Shown here: piece after piece, positions 46,432-55,819 of the stretch
How the letters are laid out: every line of letters begins with the position of its first letter
Position numbering within the stretch: position 1 is the first letter of the stretch
Assembly: GCF_004346165.1 (NCBI RefSeq)
Contig: NZ_SLZZ01000021.1
Location: 1-58,966, forward strand
DNA from: Muricomes intestini
GTDB lineage: Bacteria > Bacillota > Clostridia > Lachnospirales > Lachnospiraceae
Length of the DNA: 58,966 nucleotides
Direction: 5' to 3'
The notes under the pieces: generated by a model
Database searches by the model: none
What the model was told of the DNA's origin: nothing
Seen by the model: only the letters and a program-made list of their open reading frames with translations
Translations under genes and position numbers: made by a program

Positions 46432-47113
46432 CAGAAGAGTCGTCATCCTGACGAAAGAGCAGGGGAAAATAGCTGCGTTTGCCAAGGGTTCAAGACGCCC
46501 CAACAGCCCTTTGGCAGGCGCAGTAAATCCGTTTACCTTTGGGAAGTTCACCATGTACGAAGGCCGTTCTTCCTATACCATACAGTCTGCAGATATTTCA
46601 AACTATTTTCAGGAGCTTAGGGAAGATCTGATTGGGGCATATTATGGTTTTTATTTTCTCGAATTTACCAATTACTATACAAAGGAATTTAATGATGAGC
46701 GGGACATGCTGAAGCTTTTATATCAGACTCTGCGTGCCCTGGCCAATGAACATATTCCCGATAGATTGATCCGATACATATTTGAATTGAAAGCTTATTG
46801 CATTAATGGAGAAGGGCCGGAGGTTTTCCAATGTGTTGTCTGTGGGGACAAGGAGAGACCGGCTGTTTTTAGTACAAAAAAGGGCGGCCTTGTCTGCAGC
46901 GAATGTGATGGGGATGTGATAGACGGAGTTTCGTTGGAGCAGTCTACATTATATAGTATGCAATACATAGAGAGCAGCAAGGTAGAAAAATTATATACGT
47001 TTAAAGTGACAGATGAAGTACTGGAACAACTGGCTTACGTATTGGACCATTACAGGGAAGTTTATGTAGAAAAAAGATTTAAATCGCTGGAAATACTGGA
47101 GGCATTGCTCTAA
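46373..47113 (+). CDS. recO: DNA repair protein RecO
   Basis: A 246-residue recombination mediator that loads RecA on SSB-coated DNA with RecR. The N-terminal OB fold ([31 protein letters not shown], broken here only by my reading), the helical core and a C4 zinc site (CVVC about residue 154-157 and CSEC) are intact. The start is GTG at 46373 with GGAG nine bases upstream, inside yqzL. glyS follows from its own promoter. Confidence 0.94.
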   Translation: [246 protein letters not shown]

Positions 47114-47116
47114 GGC

Positions 47117-47145
47117 TTGAAAAAGAATAGCTAAACCGTTATAAT
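47117..47145 (+). promoter_or_regulatory. Sigma-A promoter of glyS
   Basis: TTGAAA (47117-47122), 17 bases, TATAAT (47140-47145). The start would be near 47152, giving a leader of about 32 bases, too short for a T-box. Confidence 0.75.
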
Positions 47146-47183
47146 AGGTAGCAATTGAAAAGAATAGAATGTGAGGACGTATT

Positions 47184-48575
47184 ATGGTAGAGAAAACGAT
47201 GGACAAAATTGTGGCTCTTGCAAAATCAAGAGGATTTGTATATCCGGGTTCAGAAATATATGGCGGGCTCGCCAACACCTGGGACTATGGAAATCTGGGG
47301 GTAGAGTTGAAAAATAATGTGAAAAAGGCCTGGTGGCAGAAGTTTGTTCAGGAGTCTCCTTATAATGTAGGTGTGGACTGTGCAATTCTGATGAATCCTC
47401 AGACATGGGTTGCATCAGGACATCTGGGCGGATTTTCAGACCCGCTGATGGACTGCAGGGAATGCCGTGAACGGTTCCGTGCGGATAAATTAATCGAAGA
47501 TTACTGTGCAGAGCATGATATTGCTATTGAAGGTGCTGCAGATGCATGGAGTCAGGAACAGATGACGGCATTTATTGAGGAACACAATGTCTCCTGCCCG
47601 TCCTGCGGGAAGCATAATTTTACGGATATCCGTCAGTTCAACCTGATGTTCAAGACTTTTCAGGGGGTTACCGAGGATGCTAAGAATACAGTGTATCTGA
47701 GGCCGGAGACTGCGCAGGGAATTTTTGTCAACTTTAAAAATGTACAGAGAACCTCAAGGAAGAAAATACCCTTTGGTATAGGACAGATCGGAAAGTCGTT
47801 CAGAAATGAAATTACACCGGGAAACTTTACTTTCCGCACAAGGGAATTTGAACAGATGGAGCTGGAGTTTTTCTGTGAGCCGGGTACAGATCTGGATTGG
47901 TTCATTTATTGGAAGAAATTCTGCCTTGACTGGCTGAGCTCTCTGGGGCTAAAAGAAGACGAAGTGAGATATCGTGACCACGATAAGGAGGAACTTTCCT
48001 TCTACAGTAAGGCCACAACAGATGTGGAATTTTTATTCCCCTTCGGCTGGGGTGAGCTGTGGGGTATCGCCGACAGAACAGATTATGACTTGACACAGCA
48101 TCAGGAAGTATCAAAGCAGGATATGTCCTATTTTGACGACGAAAAGAAGGAAAAATATGTTCCTTATGTAATTGAGCCATCACTGGGGGCAGACCGCATG
48201 GTTCTTGCTTTCCTCTGCAGCGCCTATGATGAGGAGGAACTGGAAGGCGGAGATATGCGCACGGTTCTGCATTTTCATCCGGTTCTTGCACCGGTGAAAA
48301 TCGGTGTTCTGCCTTTGTCCAAGAAATTAAATGAAGGTGCCGAAAAAGTTTATGCAGAGTTGTCAAAGCTGTACAATTGTGAATTTGATGACCGTGGGAA
48401 TATCGGCAAGCGCTACCGCCGTCAGGATGAGATCGGAACTCCTTTCTGTGTGACATACGACTTCGAATCAGAAGAAGATCACGCAGTGACCGTCCGTGAC
48501 AGAGATACAATGGAGCAGGAGAGAGTAAAGATCGAAGACTTAAAAGCTTATTTTGAAGAAAAGATGCGGTTTTAG
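47184..48575 (+). CDS. glyS: Glycyl-tRNA synthetase (dimeric type)
   Basis: A 463-residue class II synthetase of the alpha2 type found in Gram-positives, archaea and eukaryotes, distinct from the two-subunit bacterial form. Motif 1 region [13 protein letters not shown], motif 2 [29 protein letters not shown], here cited only in part as [12 protein letters not shown], motif 3 [13 protein letters not shown] and the C-terminal anticodon-binding domain are present. Cys-rich CRECRERF and CPSCGKHN may bind zinc. Names for this type vary (glyQS/glyS). Confidence 0.96.
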   Translation: MVEKTMDKIVALAKSRGFVYPGSEIYGGLANTWDYGNLGVELKNNVKKAWWQKFVQESPYNVGVDCAILMNPQTWVASGHLGGFSDPLMDCRECRERFRADKLIEDYCAEHDIAIEGAADAWSQEQMTAFIEEHNVSCPSCGKHNFTDIRQFNLMFKTFQGVTEDAKNTVYLRPETAQGIFVNFKNVQRTSRKKIPFGIGQIGKSFRNEITPGNFTFRTREFEQMELEFFCEPGTDLDWFIYWKKFCLDWLSSLGLKEDEVRYRDHDKEELSFYSKATTDVEFLFPFGWGELWGIADRTDYDLTQHQEVSKQDMSYFDDEKKEKYVPYVIEPSLGADRMVLAFLCSAYDEEELEGGDMRTVLHFHPVLAPVKIGVLPLSKKLNEGAEKVYAELSKLYNCEFDDRGNIGKRYRRQDEIGTPFCVTYDFESEEDHAVTVRDRDTMEQERVKIEDLKAYFEEKMRF

Positions 48576-48607
48576 AAATGCGCTGCAACTAGAAAGGTAA
48601 TTTTACT

Positions 48608-49975
48608 ATGGATAAAAATTTATGGGAAGTTTACACAGATGAGCAGCTAAGTAAACTGAATTCCTTAAACGAGGATTATAAAAAATTCCTGGATGCAGGA
48701 AAGACAGAGCGTGAATGTGTTACAGAAATTATCAGGCAGGCTGAAAGGGGCGGCTATAGGGAGCTTTCTTCTGTACAGCGGCTGAATCCGGGTGACAAGG
48801 TTTACGCAGCGTGGATGGGAAAATCTATTGCACTTTTTAACATCGGAGAAAATGACCTGGAGCAGGGCATGAACATACTCGGTGCCCATGTTGATTCTCC
48901 CAGGATGGATCTGAAGCAGAACCCTTTATATGAGGAAAGCGGATTTGCGTATTTTGACACCCATTATTACGGTGGAATTAAGAAATATCAGTGGGTAACG
49001 CTGCCACTGGCAATTCACGGCATAATCGTGAAAAAGGATGGGACGAAAGTTGAAATATCTATCGGAGAAAAAGAAGAAGAACCTGTATTTGTGGTCACTG
49101 ATCTGCTGATTCATTTGTCCGGCAAACAGATGGAAAAGAAGGCCGCCACAGTTGTGGAGGGAGAAAACCTTGATATTTTGATAGGCAGTAAACCGCTGGC
49201 AGGGGAAGAAAAGGATGCGGCAGCCGCACAGATTCTGAAGCTGCTCAAGGAAGCTTATGATATAGAAAAGGAAGATCTGATGTCGGCAGAGCTGGAGGTA
49301 GTACCGGCGGGAAAGGCAAGAGACTGTGGCCTGGACAGAAGTATGATTATGGCATACGGCCAGGATGACCGTGTATGTGCTTATACTTCCCTCGCTGCCA
49401 TGCTGGAAGTAGATCATGTAGAGCGCACATCCTGTTGTATTCTTGTGGATAAAGAGGAAATCGGCAGTGTTGGTGCAACAGGTATGCATTCTAGGTTCTT
49501 TGAGAATGCGGTTGCAGATCTAATAGATAAAATGGGGTGCTTCTCTGAGTTAAAGCTGCGCCATGTAATGGCAAATTCCGCTATGATTTCCTCTGATGTA
49601 GGCGCAGCTTATGATCCAATGTATGCAGACGCTTATGATAAGAAATCCTCCTCCTTCTTTGGAAATGGACTTGTTATTAAGAAACACACCGGAGCTAGGG
49701 GAAAGAACGGCTCTAACGATGCAAATGCGGAATACATAGCAAAGCTTAGAAAAGTGTTTGATGATAATGAGGTTTCATTCCAGATGACGGAGATGGGAAA
49801 AATCGATGTAGGCGGAGGCGGCACTATCGCATACATACTGGCACAGTTCGGCATGGAGGTTATTGACGGCGGTGTTGCAGTCTTAAGCATGCATGCTCCC
49901 TGGGAGGTTGCAAGCAAGGCTGATGTGTATGAGGCATACCGCGGATATTGCGCGTTTTTAAAAGCTATGAGGTAA
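48608..49975 (+). CDS. M18-family aminopeptidase, first copy
   Basis: A 455-residue dizinc aminopeptidase of family M18 (aspartyl aminopeptidase/ApeA type), cytosolic, acting on N-terminal residues of short peptides. Metal-binding and catalytic segments are GAHVDSPRMD, the DTHYYGGIKKYQW loop, CGLDRSMIMAYGQDDR, VDKEEIGSVGATGMHS and the final MHAPWEVASKAD. Its neighbour at 50174 is a paralogue with the same segments. A ribosome site AAAGG precedes the start. A strong terminator follows at 49996-50041, so the two copies are separately transcribed. Confidence 0.94.
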   Translation: MDKNLWEVYTDEQLSKLNSLNEDYKKFLDAGKTERECVTEIIRQAERGGYRELSSVQRLNPGDKVYAAWMGKSIALFNIGENDLEQGMNILGAHVDSPRMDLKQNPLYEESGFAYFDTHYYGGIKKYQWVTLPLAIHGIIVKKDGTKVEISIGEKEEEPVFVVTDLLIHLSGKQMEKKAATVVEGENLDILIGSKPLAGEEKDAAAAQILKLLKEAYDIEKEDLMSAELEVVPAGKARDCGLDRSMIMAYGQDDRVCAYTSLAAMLEVDHVERTSCCILVDKEEIGSVGATGMHSRFFENAVADLIDKMGCFSELKLRHVMANSAMISSDVGAAYDPMYADAYDKKSSSFFGNGLVIKKHTGARGKNGSNDANAEYIAKLRKVFDDNEVSFQMTEMGKIDVGGGGTIAYILAQFGMEVIDGGVAVLSMHAPWEVASKADVYEAYRGYCAFLKAMR

Positions 49976-49995
49976 ATAGATATATATAGACAATG

Positions 49996-50041
49996 AAAAA
50001 GAGGCGGACTGATAGCAAAAAGTTATCAGACGTCTCTTTTT
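49996..50041 (+). terminator. Terminator after the first M18 aminopeptidase
   Basis: AAAAAGAG.CG..CTGATA pairs with TATCAG.CG.CTCTTTTT around a nine-base loop, with the T-run at 50037-50041. The A-rich left side makes it usable on both strands. Confidence 0.85.
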
Positions 50042-50075
50042 GATGGAATAGATTCTGGGAAAATCATCCATACTA

Positions 50076-50138
50076 TGATGTGGGGGTCAAAAGGTATTTT
50101 GCCCCCTGATACCTACGGATTGCTCCGCACTTTGTGCT
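50076..50138 (+). repeat. 63-bp dispersed repeat, copy B
   Basis: Reverse complement of 1219-1281 with two differences. The first part, GGGG(T)CAAAA/TTTTGCCCC, is a nine-pair hairpin with a four-base loop, followed by CGGA/TCCG and GCAC/GTGC hairpins. It lies between the two M18 genes, upstream of the second copy's start. Confidence 0.8.
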
Positions 50139-50173
50139 CCCGCAATCTGGTGGAGAGAGGAAGGAAAGATATT

Positions 50174-51565
50174 ATGGAGAGAAAAAACGCCTGGAATTAT
50201 TACAGTACAGAGGAAAGAAAACGTGTGGAGGATATCAGCCGCGCCTATTGCCATTTCCTGGACTGTAGTAAAACAGAACGGGAGTGTACAGCCTCTGCGA
50301 TCAGACTTGCAGAGTCCCGGGGATACAAAAATCTGGAAACAATAATAGAAACAGGTGGAACTCTGAAGTCTGGTGACAGGATATACGCCTGTCATATGGG
50401 CAAAACTGTGGCGTTATTCCAGATTGGCGCAGAGCCTTTTGAAAAGGGAATGAATATTCTGGGCGCACATATTGATTCTCCGAGAATCGACATTAAACAG
50501 ATTCCTATATATGAAGAGCAGGGAAACGTTTACATGGATACACACTATTACGGAGGTGTGAAAAAATATCAGTGGCTGGCACTGCCCTTGGCAATTCATG
50601 GAATCATTGTCAGGAAAGACGGTACAAAAGCAGAAATAAAACTGGGGGAAAAGGAAAGAGATCCTGCCTTTGTCATTACGGATCTGCTTCCTCATCTTGG
50701 AAAGGAGCAGAATGAACAGAAGGTTAAAGATTTTATTAATGCTGAAAAAATGGACCTTTTGGTAGGAAACCTTCCTTCAGCATCTGAGAAAAACGAAAAA
50801 GAGCCTGAAGTAGTTAAAAAGACGGTTTTAAAATTGCTTCAGGAACAATATCAGGTAGGAGAAGAGGACTTTATTTCGGCGGAGCTGGAGATAGTGCCTG
50901 CGGGAAAAGCCCGGGACTGTGGACTGGACAGAAGCATGATACTGGGATACGGGCAGGATGACCGAAGCTGTGCGTTTACGTCCCTGCTTGCACTTCTGGA
51001 AGTGAAAATGACGAAGCGTACATCATGCTGTGTGCTGGTTGATAAAGAGGAAATCGGAAGTGTGGGTGCTACCGGAATGCATTCTAAGTTCTTTGAGAAT
51101 ACAGTGGCAGAATTGCTAGAGTTGTATGGTGGTTACTCGGCATTGAAGCTTCGCAGGACCATGACAAATTCCAATATGCTCTCATCGGATGTAAGTGCAG
51201 CCTATGACCCTATGTTTGCCGAGTACTATGAGAAGAAAAACTCTGCCTATCTGGGGAATGGACTTGTGTTTAACAAATATTCGGGAAGCGGCGGGAAATC
51301 CGGTGCAAATGATGCAAATGCTGAATATATGGCAAGGCTCAGGCAGGTTATGGACAAACATAAGGTTGTCATGCAGACCGCAGAGCTGGGAGCCGTGGAT
51401 AAAGGGGGAGGCGGTACTATAGCCTATATCATGGCAAATTACGGTATGAATGTAATCGACTGTGGAATCCCCGTACTGAATATGCATGCACCCTGGGAGG
51501 TATCCAGCAAAGCAGATATTTATGAAGCACTGAAGGGATATATTGCATTCCTGAAAGAGGCATAA
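50174..51565 (+). CDS. M18-family aminopeptidase, second copy
   Basis: A 463-residue paralogue of the preceding M18 aminopeptidase, sharing GAHIDSPRID, DTHYYGGVKKYQW, CGLDRSMILGYGQDDR, VDKEEIGSVGATGMHS and MHAPWEVSSKAD, so catalytic residues are conserved in both. The start is the ATG at 50174 with AAGGAA eight bases upstream; the frame that extends back to 50075 only reads through the 63-bp repeat. The copies diverge most around residues 150-210. It ends at a bidirectional terminator shared with sstT. Confidence 0.93.
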   Translation: MERKNAWNYYSTEERKRVEDISRAYCHFLDCSKTERECTASAIRLAESRGYKNLETIIETGGTLKSGDRIYACHMGKTVALFQIGAEPFEKGMNILGAHIDSPRIDIKQIPIYEEQGNVYMDTHYYGGVKKYQWLALPLAIHGIIVRKDGTKAEIKLGEKERDPAFVITDLLPHLGKEQNEQKVKDFINAEKMDLLVGNLPSASEKNEKEPEVVKKTVLKLLQEQYQVGEEDFISAELEIVPAGKARDCGLDRSMILGYGQDDRSCAFTSLLALLEVKMTKRTSCCVLVDKEEIGSVGATGMHSKFFENTVAELLELYGGYSALKLRRTMTNSNMLSSDVSAAYDPMFAEYYEKKNSAYLGNGLVFNKYSGSGGKSGANDANAEYMARLRQVMDKHKVVMQTAELGAVDKGGGGTIAYIMANYGMNVIDCGIPVLNMHAPWEVSSKADIYEALKGYIAFLKEA

Positions 51566-51603
51566 TCCCTGTCAATCAAACAGTGTCCTATGAAAAAGAA
51601 AAT

Positions 51604-51639
51604 AAAAAACGGTTGACCCAAAGAGGCTAACCGTTTTTG
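51604..51639. terminator. Bidirectional terminator between M18 copy 2 and sstT
   Basis: A perfect 10-bp stem AAAAACGGTT (51605-51614) and AACCGTTTTT (51629-51638) with a 14-base loop, giving a U-run on either strand between convergent genes. Confidence 0.88.
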
Positions 51640-51692
51640 TAATGTTTGACTTTCGTTCTCATGTTGAGATAAGCTATTTATAAGATTCCCGC

Positions 51693-53000
51693 TTATTTTA
51701 CACTGTTCGCATATACCTCAGATTGTCCCTGGTTTTCTCCTGAAGGTGCATTTGTGGTATATAATTCAGGATGTTTGCGTCTGTCTCTGAATTCTGCACA
51801 GGCTGTGTACAGAACATCAGTTGAAGAATTTAGGGCAGTCTCACAGGAATCCTGAATAACACCTACGATGAAGCCGACACCAACTACCTGCATGGCAATG
51901 TCATTTGGAATACCAAACAGGCTGCAGGCCAGTGGAATCAGAAGTAGTGATCCTCCGGCTACTCCCGACGCACCGGCAGCACTTAAGGCAGATAATACGC
52001 AGAGAATAATGGCGGTTAAGAAGTCTACCTGTATGCCCAGAGTATTGGCGGCGGCAAGAGCCATTGTAGAGATGGTGACTGCAGCTCCGGCCATATTTAC
52101 AGTAGCGCCGAGAGGTATAGAGATAGCATAAGTATCCTCACTGAGCCCCAGCTTTTTACACAACTCCATATTGACCGGAATATTAGCTGCAGAACTGCGG
52201 GTAAAAAATGCGGTAATACCGCTGTCTTTCAGGCAGGTAAATACCAGAGGAAACGGATTTTTCCGTGTGCAGATAAAAGTGACGAGGGGATTCATAATCA
52301 GTGCTACGAAAAGCATAGTTCCGACCAGAACGAGAATCAGCATTCCATAGTCTAATAAAACATTCAGTCCCTGCTCAGAAATGGTGGTAAAAATCAGTCC
52401 CAGAATACCAAAAGGAGCACAGTTGACAATCCACTTAACAGCTGTAGCAATTGCATCGGATATGTTTTCCAGTGCACGTTTGGTACCGTCTCCCGCTTTC
52501 TTGAGAGCGAGTCCGAGAATGACAGCCCATGCCAGAATTCCGATATAGTTTGCATTTACGAGAGCATTTACAGGATTATCTACCACATTCATCAGAAGGT
52601 TGGTCAGCACTTCTGTGACACCGCTTGGAGGTGCAATATCAGCAGTGTTCGTATTTTTTGAAAAAGTAAGTGTAATCGGGAATATATAACTGGCTAATAC
52701 TGCGGAAAGGGCTGCCAGCAGGTTCCCAAGCATATAAAGCATGACAATAAAGGTCATGTTGGTCTTCTGCCCCTTTCTCATCTGAGACAGTGCGCTCATG
52801 ACCAGGAAGAATACCAGAAGAGGAGCAACGCCCCGCAGCGCCCCAACAAACAAGTTTCCCAGAATGGAGATTGCCGATGCCTGAGGAACAGCCAGTCCGA
52901 GAATGGTACCGACAATTAATCCACAGATAATTCGTTTGATAAGACTAATACTGTTCCACTTTTTAATGACATTGATAACAGGATTAAAATTTTTTTTCAT
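51693..53000 (-). CDS. sstT: Serine/threonine:Na+ symporter SstT
   Basis: A 435-residue member of the dicarboxylate/amino acid:cation symporter family. The start [31 protein letters not shown], the helical-hairpin serine-rich loop [41 protein letters not shown] and the [21 protein letters not shown] region match SstT. It would import L-serine and L-threonine with Na+; threonine could feed tdh-kbl next door. The ribosome site is weak. A TATAAT on the minus strand near 53028-53023 may be its -10. Confidence 0.93.
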   Translation of the reverse strand: MKKNFNPVINVIKKWNSISLIKRIICGLIVGTILGLAVPQASAISILGNLFVGALRGVAPLLVFFLVMSALSQMRKGQKTNMTFIVMLYMLGNLLAALSAVLASYIFPITLTFSKNTNTADIAPPSGVTEVLTNLLMNVVDNPVNALVNANYIGILAWAVILGLALKKAGDGTKRALENISDAIATAVKWIVNCAPFGILGLIFTTISEQGLNVLLDYGMLILVLVGTMLFVALIMNPLVTFICTRKNPFPLVFTCLKDSGITAFFTRSSAANIPVNMELCKKLGLSEDTYAISIPLGATVNMAGAAVTISTMALAAANTLGIQVDFLTAIILCVLSALSAAGASGVAGGSLLLIPLACSLFGIPNDIAMQVVGVGFIVGVIQDSCETALNSSTDVLYTACAEFRDRRKHPELYTTNAPSGENQGQSEVYANSVK

Positions 53001-53201
53001 TTTTCATTTCGCGGATATACTAACACATTATATCCACATCCCTCTCTTTCATTTTTAGATTTGTTTTTCCCCAACATAAATTATTATTACATAAGATTGG
53101 GGGAAATGCCACAATAAATTATATTTTAACAATGTCAGGATGTGAAAAATAATGTATAAAATGAAAGGATAAAGACAAAACAATAAAAAATGCACAATAA
53201 A

Positions 53202-53224
53202 ATATACGCTGCAGCGTTGTATAT
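53202..53224. promoter_or_regulatory. Palindromic operator candidate over the tdh -35
   Basis: ATATAC..GTATAT arms enclose a perfect 12-bp palindrome ACGCTGCAGCGT (53206-53217). Its right part overlaps the -35 hexamer of the tdh promoter, the position expected of a repressor site. I do not recognise the regulator. Confidence 0.6.
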
Positions 53225-53245
53225 GAATGAGAGGAATGCTATAAT
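53217..53245 (+). promoter_or_regulatory. Promoter of tdh-kbl
   Basis: TTGTAT (53217-53222), 17 bases, TATAAT (53240-53245) with an extended TGC before it. The start is near 53252. The rest of the 304-base gap between sstT and tdh (53001-53201) is AT-rich; apart from a GGATATA/TATATCC inverted repeat just before sstT I see nothing in it. Confidence 0.7.
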
Positions 53246-53304
53246 TGAAAAGAAATCATCATCTGGGGAATATGATAAAACAAAAAAATTGGAGGTTTAT
53301 TGTC

Positions 53305-54369
53305 ATGAGAGAAACGCAAAATGATGGGTTGATGTGGGCTCTTGTAAAGGAGAGGCCGGAAGAAGGTTTGTGGATGAAGAGAGTTCCGACTCCAAAGGTT
53401 GGGCCCAATGATGTCAAAATCAAGATTCACAAAACCGCAATCTGCGGGACGGACGTACACATTTATCAGTGGAATGATTGGGCACAACACACCATACCAA
53501 TCGGCCTGACAGCAGGCCATGAGTATGTAGGAGAGGTTGTGGAAACAGGGGAGGCAGTGCGGGGATTCAAGCCGGGTCACCTTGTATCCGGAGAAGGCCA
53601 TATTACGTGTGGAAAATGCAGGAATTGCCTGGAGGGGCATAAGGAGAACTGCAAGGATGCGAAAGGAGTAGGAGTGAACAGAAATGGTGCATTTGCCGAA
53701 TATCTCGTTATTCCTTCCTGCAATGTATGGCCGTGCAATCCTGCAATTCCGGAAGAAATGTATGCGATATTTGATCCCTTTGGGAACGCTACCCATGCAG
53801 CACTGTCCTACGATTCTCTTGGGGAGGACGTGTTGATTACCGGTGCGGGTCCGATCGGGTGTATGGCAGCAGCTATTGTGAAATTTTCAGGTGCAAGGAA
53901 TGTGGTTGTGACAGACTTTAATGCTTACCGCCTGGAGCTTGCCGGGAAGCTGGGGGCAACCAGAGTTGTAAATCTTAAAGAGGAGAAGCTGACGGATGTT
54001 ATGAAAGAAATCGGGATGACCGAAGGGTTTGATGTAGGACTTGAGATGTCCGGTGCACAGGCGGGGCTTAGCGAGATGATTCACAATATGAAACACGGCG
54101 GAAAGATTGCTCTTCTTGGCCTGCAGAGAGCAGATGCTGCTGTAGATCTTGAGACGGTGATCTTTAATGGACTCAATATACGCGGCATATATGGAAGAAA
54201 GGTATGGGATACATGGTATAAGATGTCTACAATGCTGCAGGCAGGCCTGGACATTTCACCGGTTATTACCCATCACTTTGATATCAGGGATTATGAAAAG
54301 GGATTTGAAGCAATGATTTCCGGTCAGTCTGGCAAGGTCATATTAGACTGGTCTCGGGTAAATGGTTAA
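53305..54369 (+). CDS. tdh: L-threonine 3-dehydrogenase
   Basis: A 354-residue zinc-dependent medium-chain dehydrogenase oxidising threonine to 2-amino-3-oxobutyrate with NAD+. The catalytic zinc site begins at Cys47 ([10 protein letters not shown]) with [10 protein letters not shown]; the structural zinc cysteines are in [18 protein letters not shown] binding uses [12 protein letters not shown]. The ATG at 53305 follows TTGGAGG by nine bases. kbl comes 42 bases later, giving the standard two-gene threonine-to-glycine pathway. Confidence 0.96.
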   Translation: MRETQNDGLMWALVKERPEEGLWMKRVPTPKVGPNDVKIKIHKTAICGTDVHIYQWNDWAQHTIPIGLTAGHEYVGEVVETGEAVRGFKPGHLVSGEGHITCGKCRNCLEGHKENCKDAKGVGVNRNGAFAEYLVIPSCNVWPCNPAIPEEMYAIFDPFGNATHAALSYDSLGEDVLITGAGPIGCMAAAIVKFSGARNVVVTDFNAYRLELAGKLGATRVVNLKEEKLTDVMKEIGMTEGFDVGLEMSGAQAGLSEMIHNMKHGGKIALLGLQRADAAVDLETVIFNGLNIRGIYGRKVWDTWYKMSTMLQAGLDISPVITHHFDIRDYEKGFEAMISGQSGKVILDWSRVNG

Positions 54370-54411
54370 CAATAAGGCATAGTTAAATACAAAGAAAGAA
54401 GGATATAATTA

Positions 54412-55614
54412 ATGGCGCGTAAAGACGATATCTTAAACATCTATTTAAAAGAAGTGGAGGAAATTAAGGAAGCAGGCCTTTTTAAGGGGGAAGCACCCTT
54501 TGTTTCTCCCCAGAGGGCAAGAGTAAAAATGGAAGACGGCAGGGAGCTTCTGTGCATGTGTGCAAATAACTACCTGGGACTGGGGGATAGCCCGCGTCTG
54601 ATTGAGGCGGCGAAAAGGACTTATGATGAGAAGGGCTACGGAGTCGCATCTGTGCGTTTTATCTGTGGAACTCAGGATATTCATAAAAAGTTGGAGAAGA
54701 GGATATCCGACTTCCTGGGAACGGATGATACCATCCTGTATTCCTCCTGTTTTGATGCCAATGGGGGTCTGTTTGAGACAATTCTTTCTGAGGAGGATGC
54801 CGTCATCAGCGACGAGCTGAACCATGCATCTATTATTGATGGAGTGCGCTTGAGTAAAGCAAAGCGGTTCCGCTACAAAAATAATGATATGGAAGATCTG
54901 GAAGCCAGGCTGAAAGAGGCAGATGGCGCAGGTGCAAGGGTGAAGTTAATTGCTACCGACGGTGTATTTTCCATGGACGGAATCATCTGCAACTTAAAGG
55001 GCGTATGTGATCTTGCTGATAAATACAATGCCCTTGTAATGGTGGATGACAGTCATGCAGTAGGCTTTATCGGAAAGACAGGCCGGGGAACTCCGGAGTA
55101 CTGTGATGTACAGGGACGCGTGGACATTATCACGGGAACTCTGGGAAAAGCTTTGGGAGGGGCATCCGGCGGATATACTTCAGGAAGAAAAGAAATTATT
55201 GATCTTCTGAGGCAGAGAAGCCGGCCGTACCTGTTCTCTAATTCAGTGGCTCCCGCAATTGTGGGTGCAAGCCTTGAGCTTTTTGACATGCTGGATGAGA
55301 GCACAGAGCTTAGGGATCATTTGGAGGAAGTAACCCTATATTATCGAAAGCTATTGGTGGACAACGGCTTTGATATTATTTCCGGTACTCATCCTTGTGT
55401 GCCGGTCATGCTCTACGATGAGAAGACAGCCGCAGAGTTCGCAGAGCGCATGATGGATAAAGGGGCATATGTGGTGGCCTTCTCCTATCCGGTTGTGCCC
55501 AAAGGAAAAGCAAGAATCCGTACGCAGGTGTGCGCCAGCCACACAAAAGAAGATATAGATTTCATTATAAAATGCTTCAAAGAAGTAAGAAGCGAAATGG
55601 GATTGGAAAAATAA
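54412..55614 (+). CDS. kbl: Glycine C-acetyltransferase (2-amino-3-ketobutyrate CoA ligase)
   Basis: A 400-residue PLP enzyme of the alpha-oxoamine synthase family. It cleaves the Tdh product with CoA to glycine and acetyl-CoA. [63 protein letters not shown] and the PLP lysine Lys246 in [14 protein letters not shown] are all as in Kbl, and the DSHAVGF form fits Kbl better than the biotin enzyme BioF. Cotranscribed with tdh. No terminator is seen before the ppdK promoter. Confidence 0.96.
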   Translation: MARKDDILNIYLKEVEEIKEAGLFKGEAPFVSPQRARVKMEDGRELLCMCANNYLGLGDSPRLIEAAKRTYDEKGYGVASVRFICGTQDIHKKLEKRISDFLGTDDTILYSSCFDANGGLFETILSEEDAVISDELNHASIIDGVRLSKAKRFRYKNNDMEDLEARLKEADGAGARVKLIATDGVFSMDGIICNLKGVCDLADKYNALVMVDDSHAVGFIGKTGRGTPEYCDVQGRVDIITGTLGKALGGASGGYTSGRKEIIDLLRQRSRPYLFSNSVAPAIVGASLELFDMLDESTELRDHLEEVTLYYRKLLVDNGFDIISGTHPCVPVMLYDEKTAAEFAERMMDKGAYVVAFSYPVVPKGKARIRTQVCASHTKEDIDFIIKCFKEVRSEMGLEK

Positions 55615-55636
55615 CGTTAATAAGTGGACAAAATGC

Positions 55637-55665
55637 TTGACGGGGGTAAATAAAACCAGTAAACT
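55637..55665 (+). promoter_or_regulatory. Promoter of ppdK
   Basis: TTGACG (55637-55642), 17 bases, TAAACT (55660-55665). It predicts a leader of about 145 bases containing the paired structures at 55694-55787. Confidence 0.55.
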
Positions 55666-55693
55666 ATTATATGCGACATGATGCTATTTTATT

Positions 55694-55787
55694 CCCGCGA
55701 GCAACGAACCAAGCGGAAATGCTTGCATTTCCATTTGACGACTGCCGCGAGGATCAAATACCCCGCAGCTTGCTGCAGAGTATTTGA
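55694..55787 (+). promoter_or_regulatory. Structured leader of ppdK
   Basis: Two hairpins stand in tandem: GGAAATGC/GCATTTCC (55715-55732) with a two-base turn, and TCAAATAC/GTATTTGA (55754-55761, 55780-55787) with an inner GCAG/CTGC stem. CCGCGAG is directly repeated at 55695 and 55745. ATTTGA at 55733-55738 can pair with the same TCAAAT, so two alternative folds exist. It may be a dispersed repeat or a regulatory leader. Confidence 0.6.
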
Positions 55788-55819
55788 CTTGAAAAAATTA
55801 TTTAGGAGGTCATTGGAAC

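Noticed and set aside
47114-47183. Possible T-box before glyS
   Set aside because: The leader after the mapped-looking promoter is about 32 bases, and no T-box consensus is present.
47902-48588. 228-codon minus-strand ORF inside glyS
   Set aside because: Antisense shadow of the synthetase with no supporting signals.
50075-50173. 33-residue N-terminal extension of the second M18 aminopeptidase
   Set aside because: The extension is read through the 63-bp repeat and lacks a ribosome site; the paralogue has no such extension.
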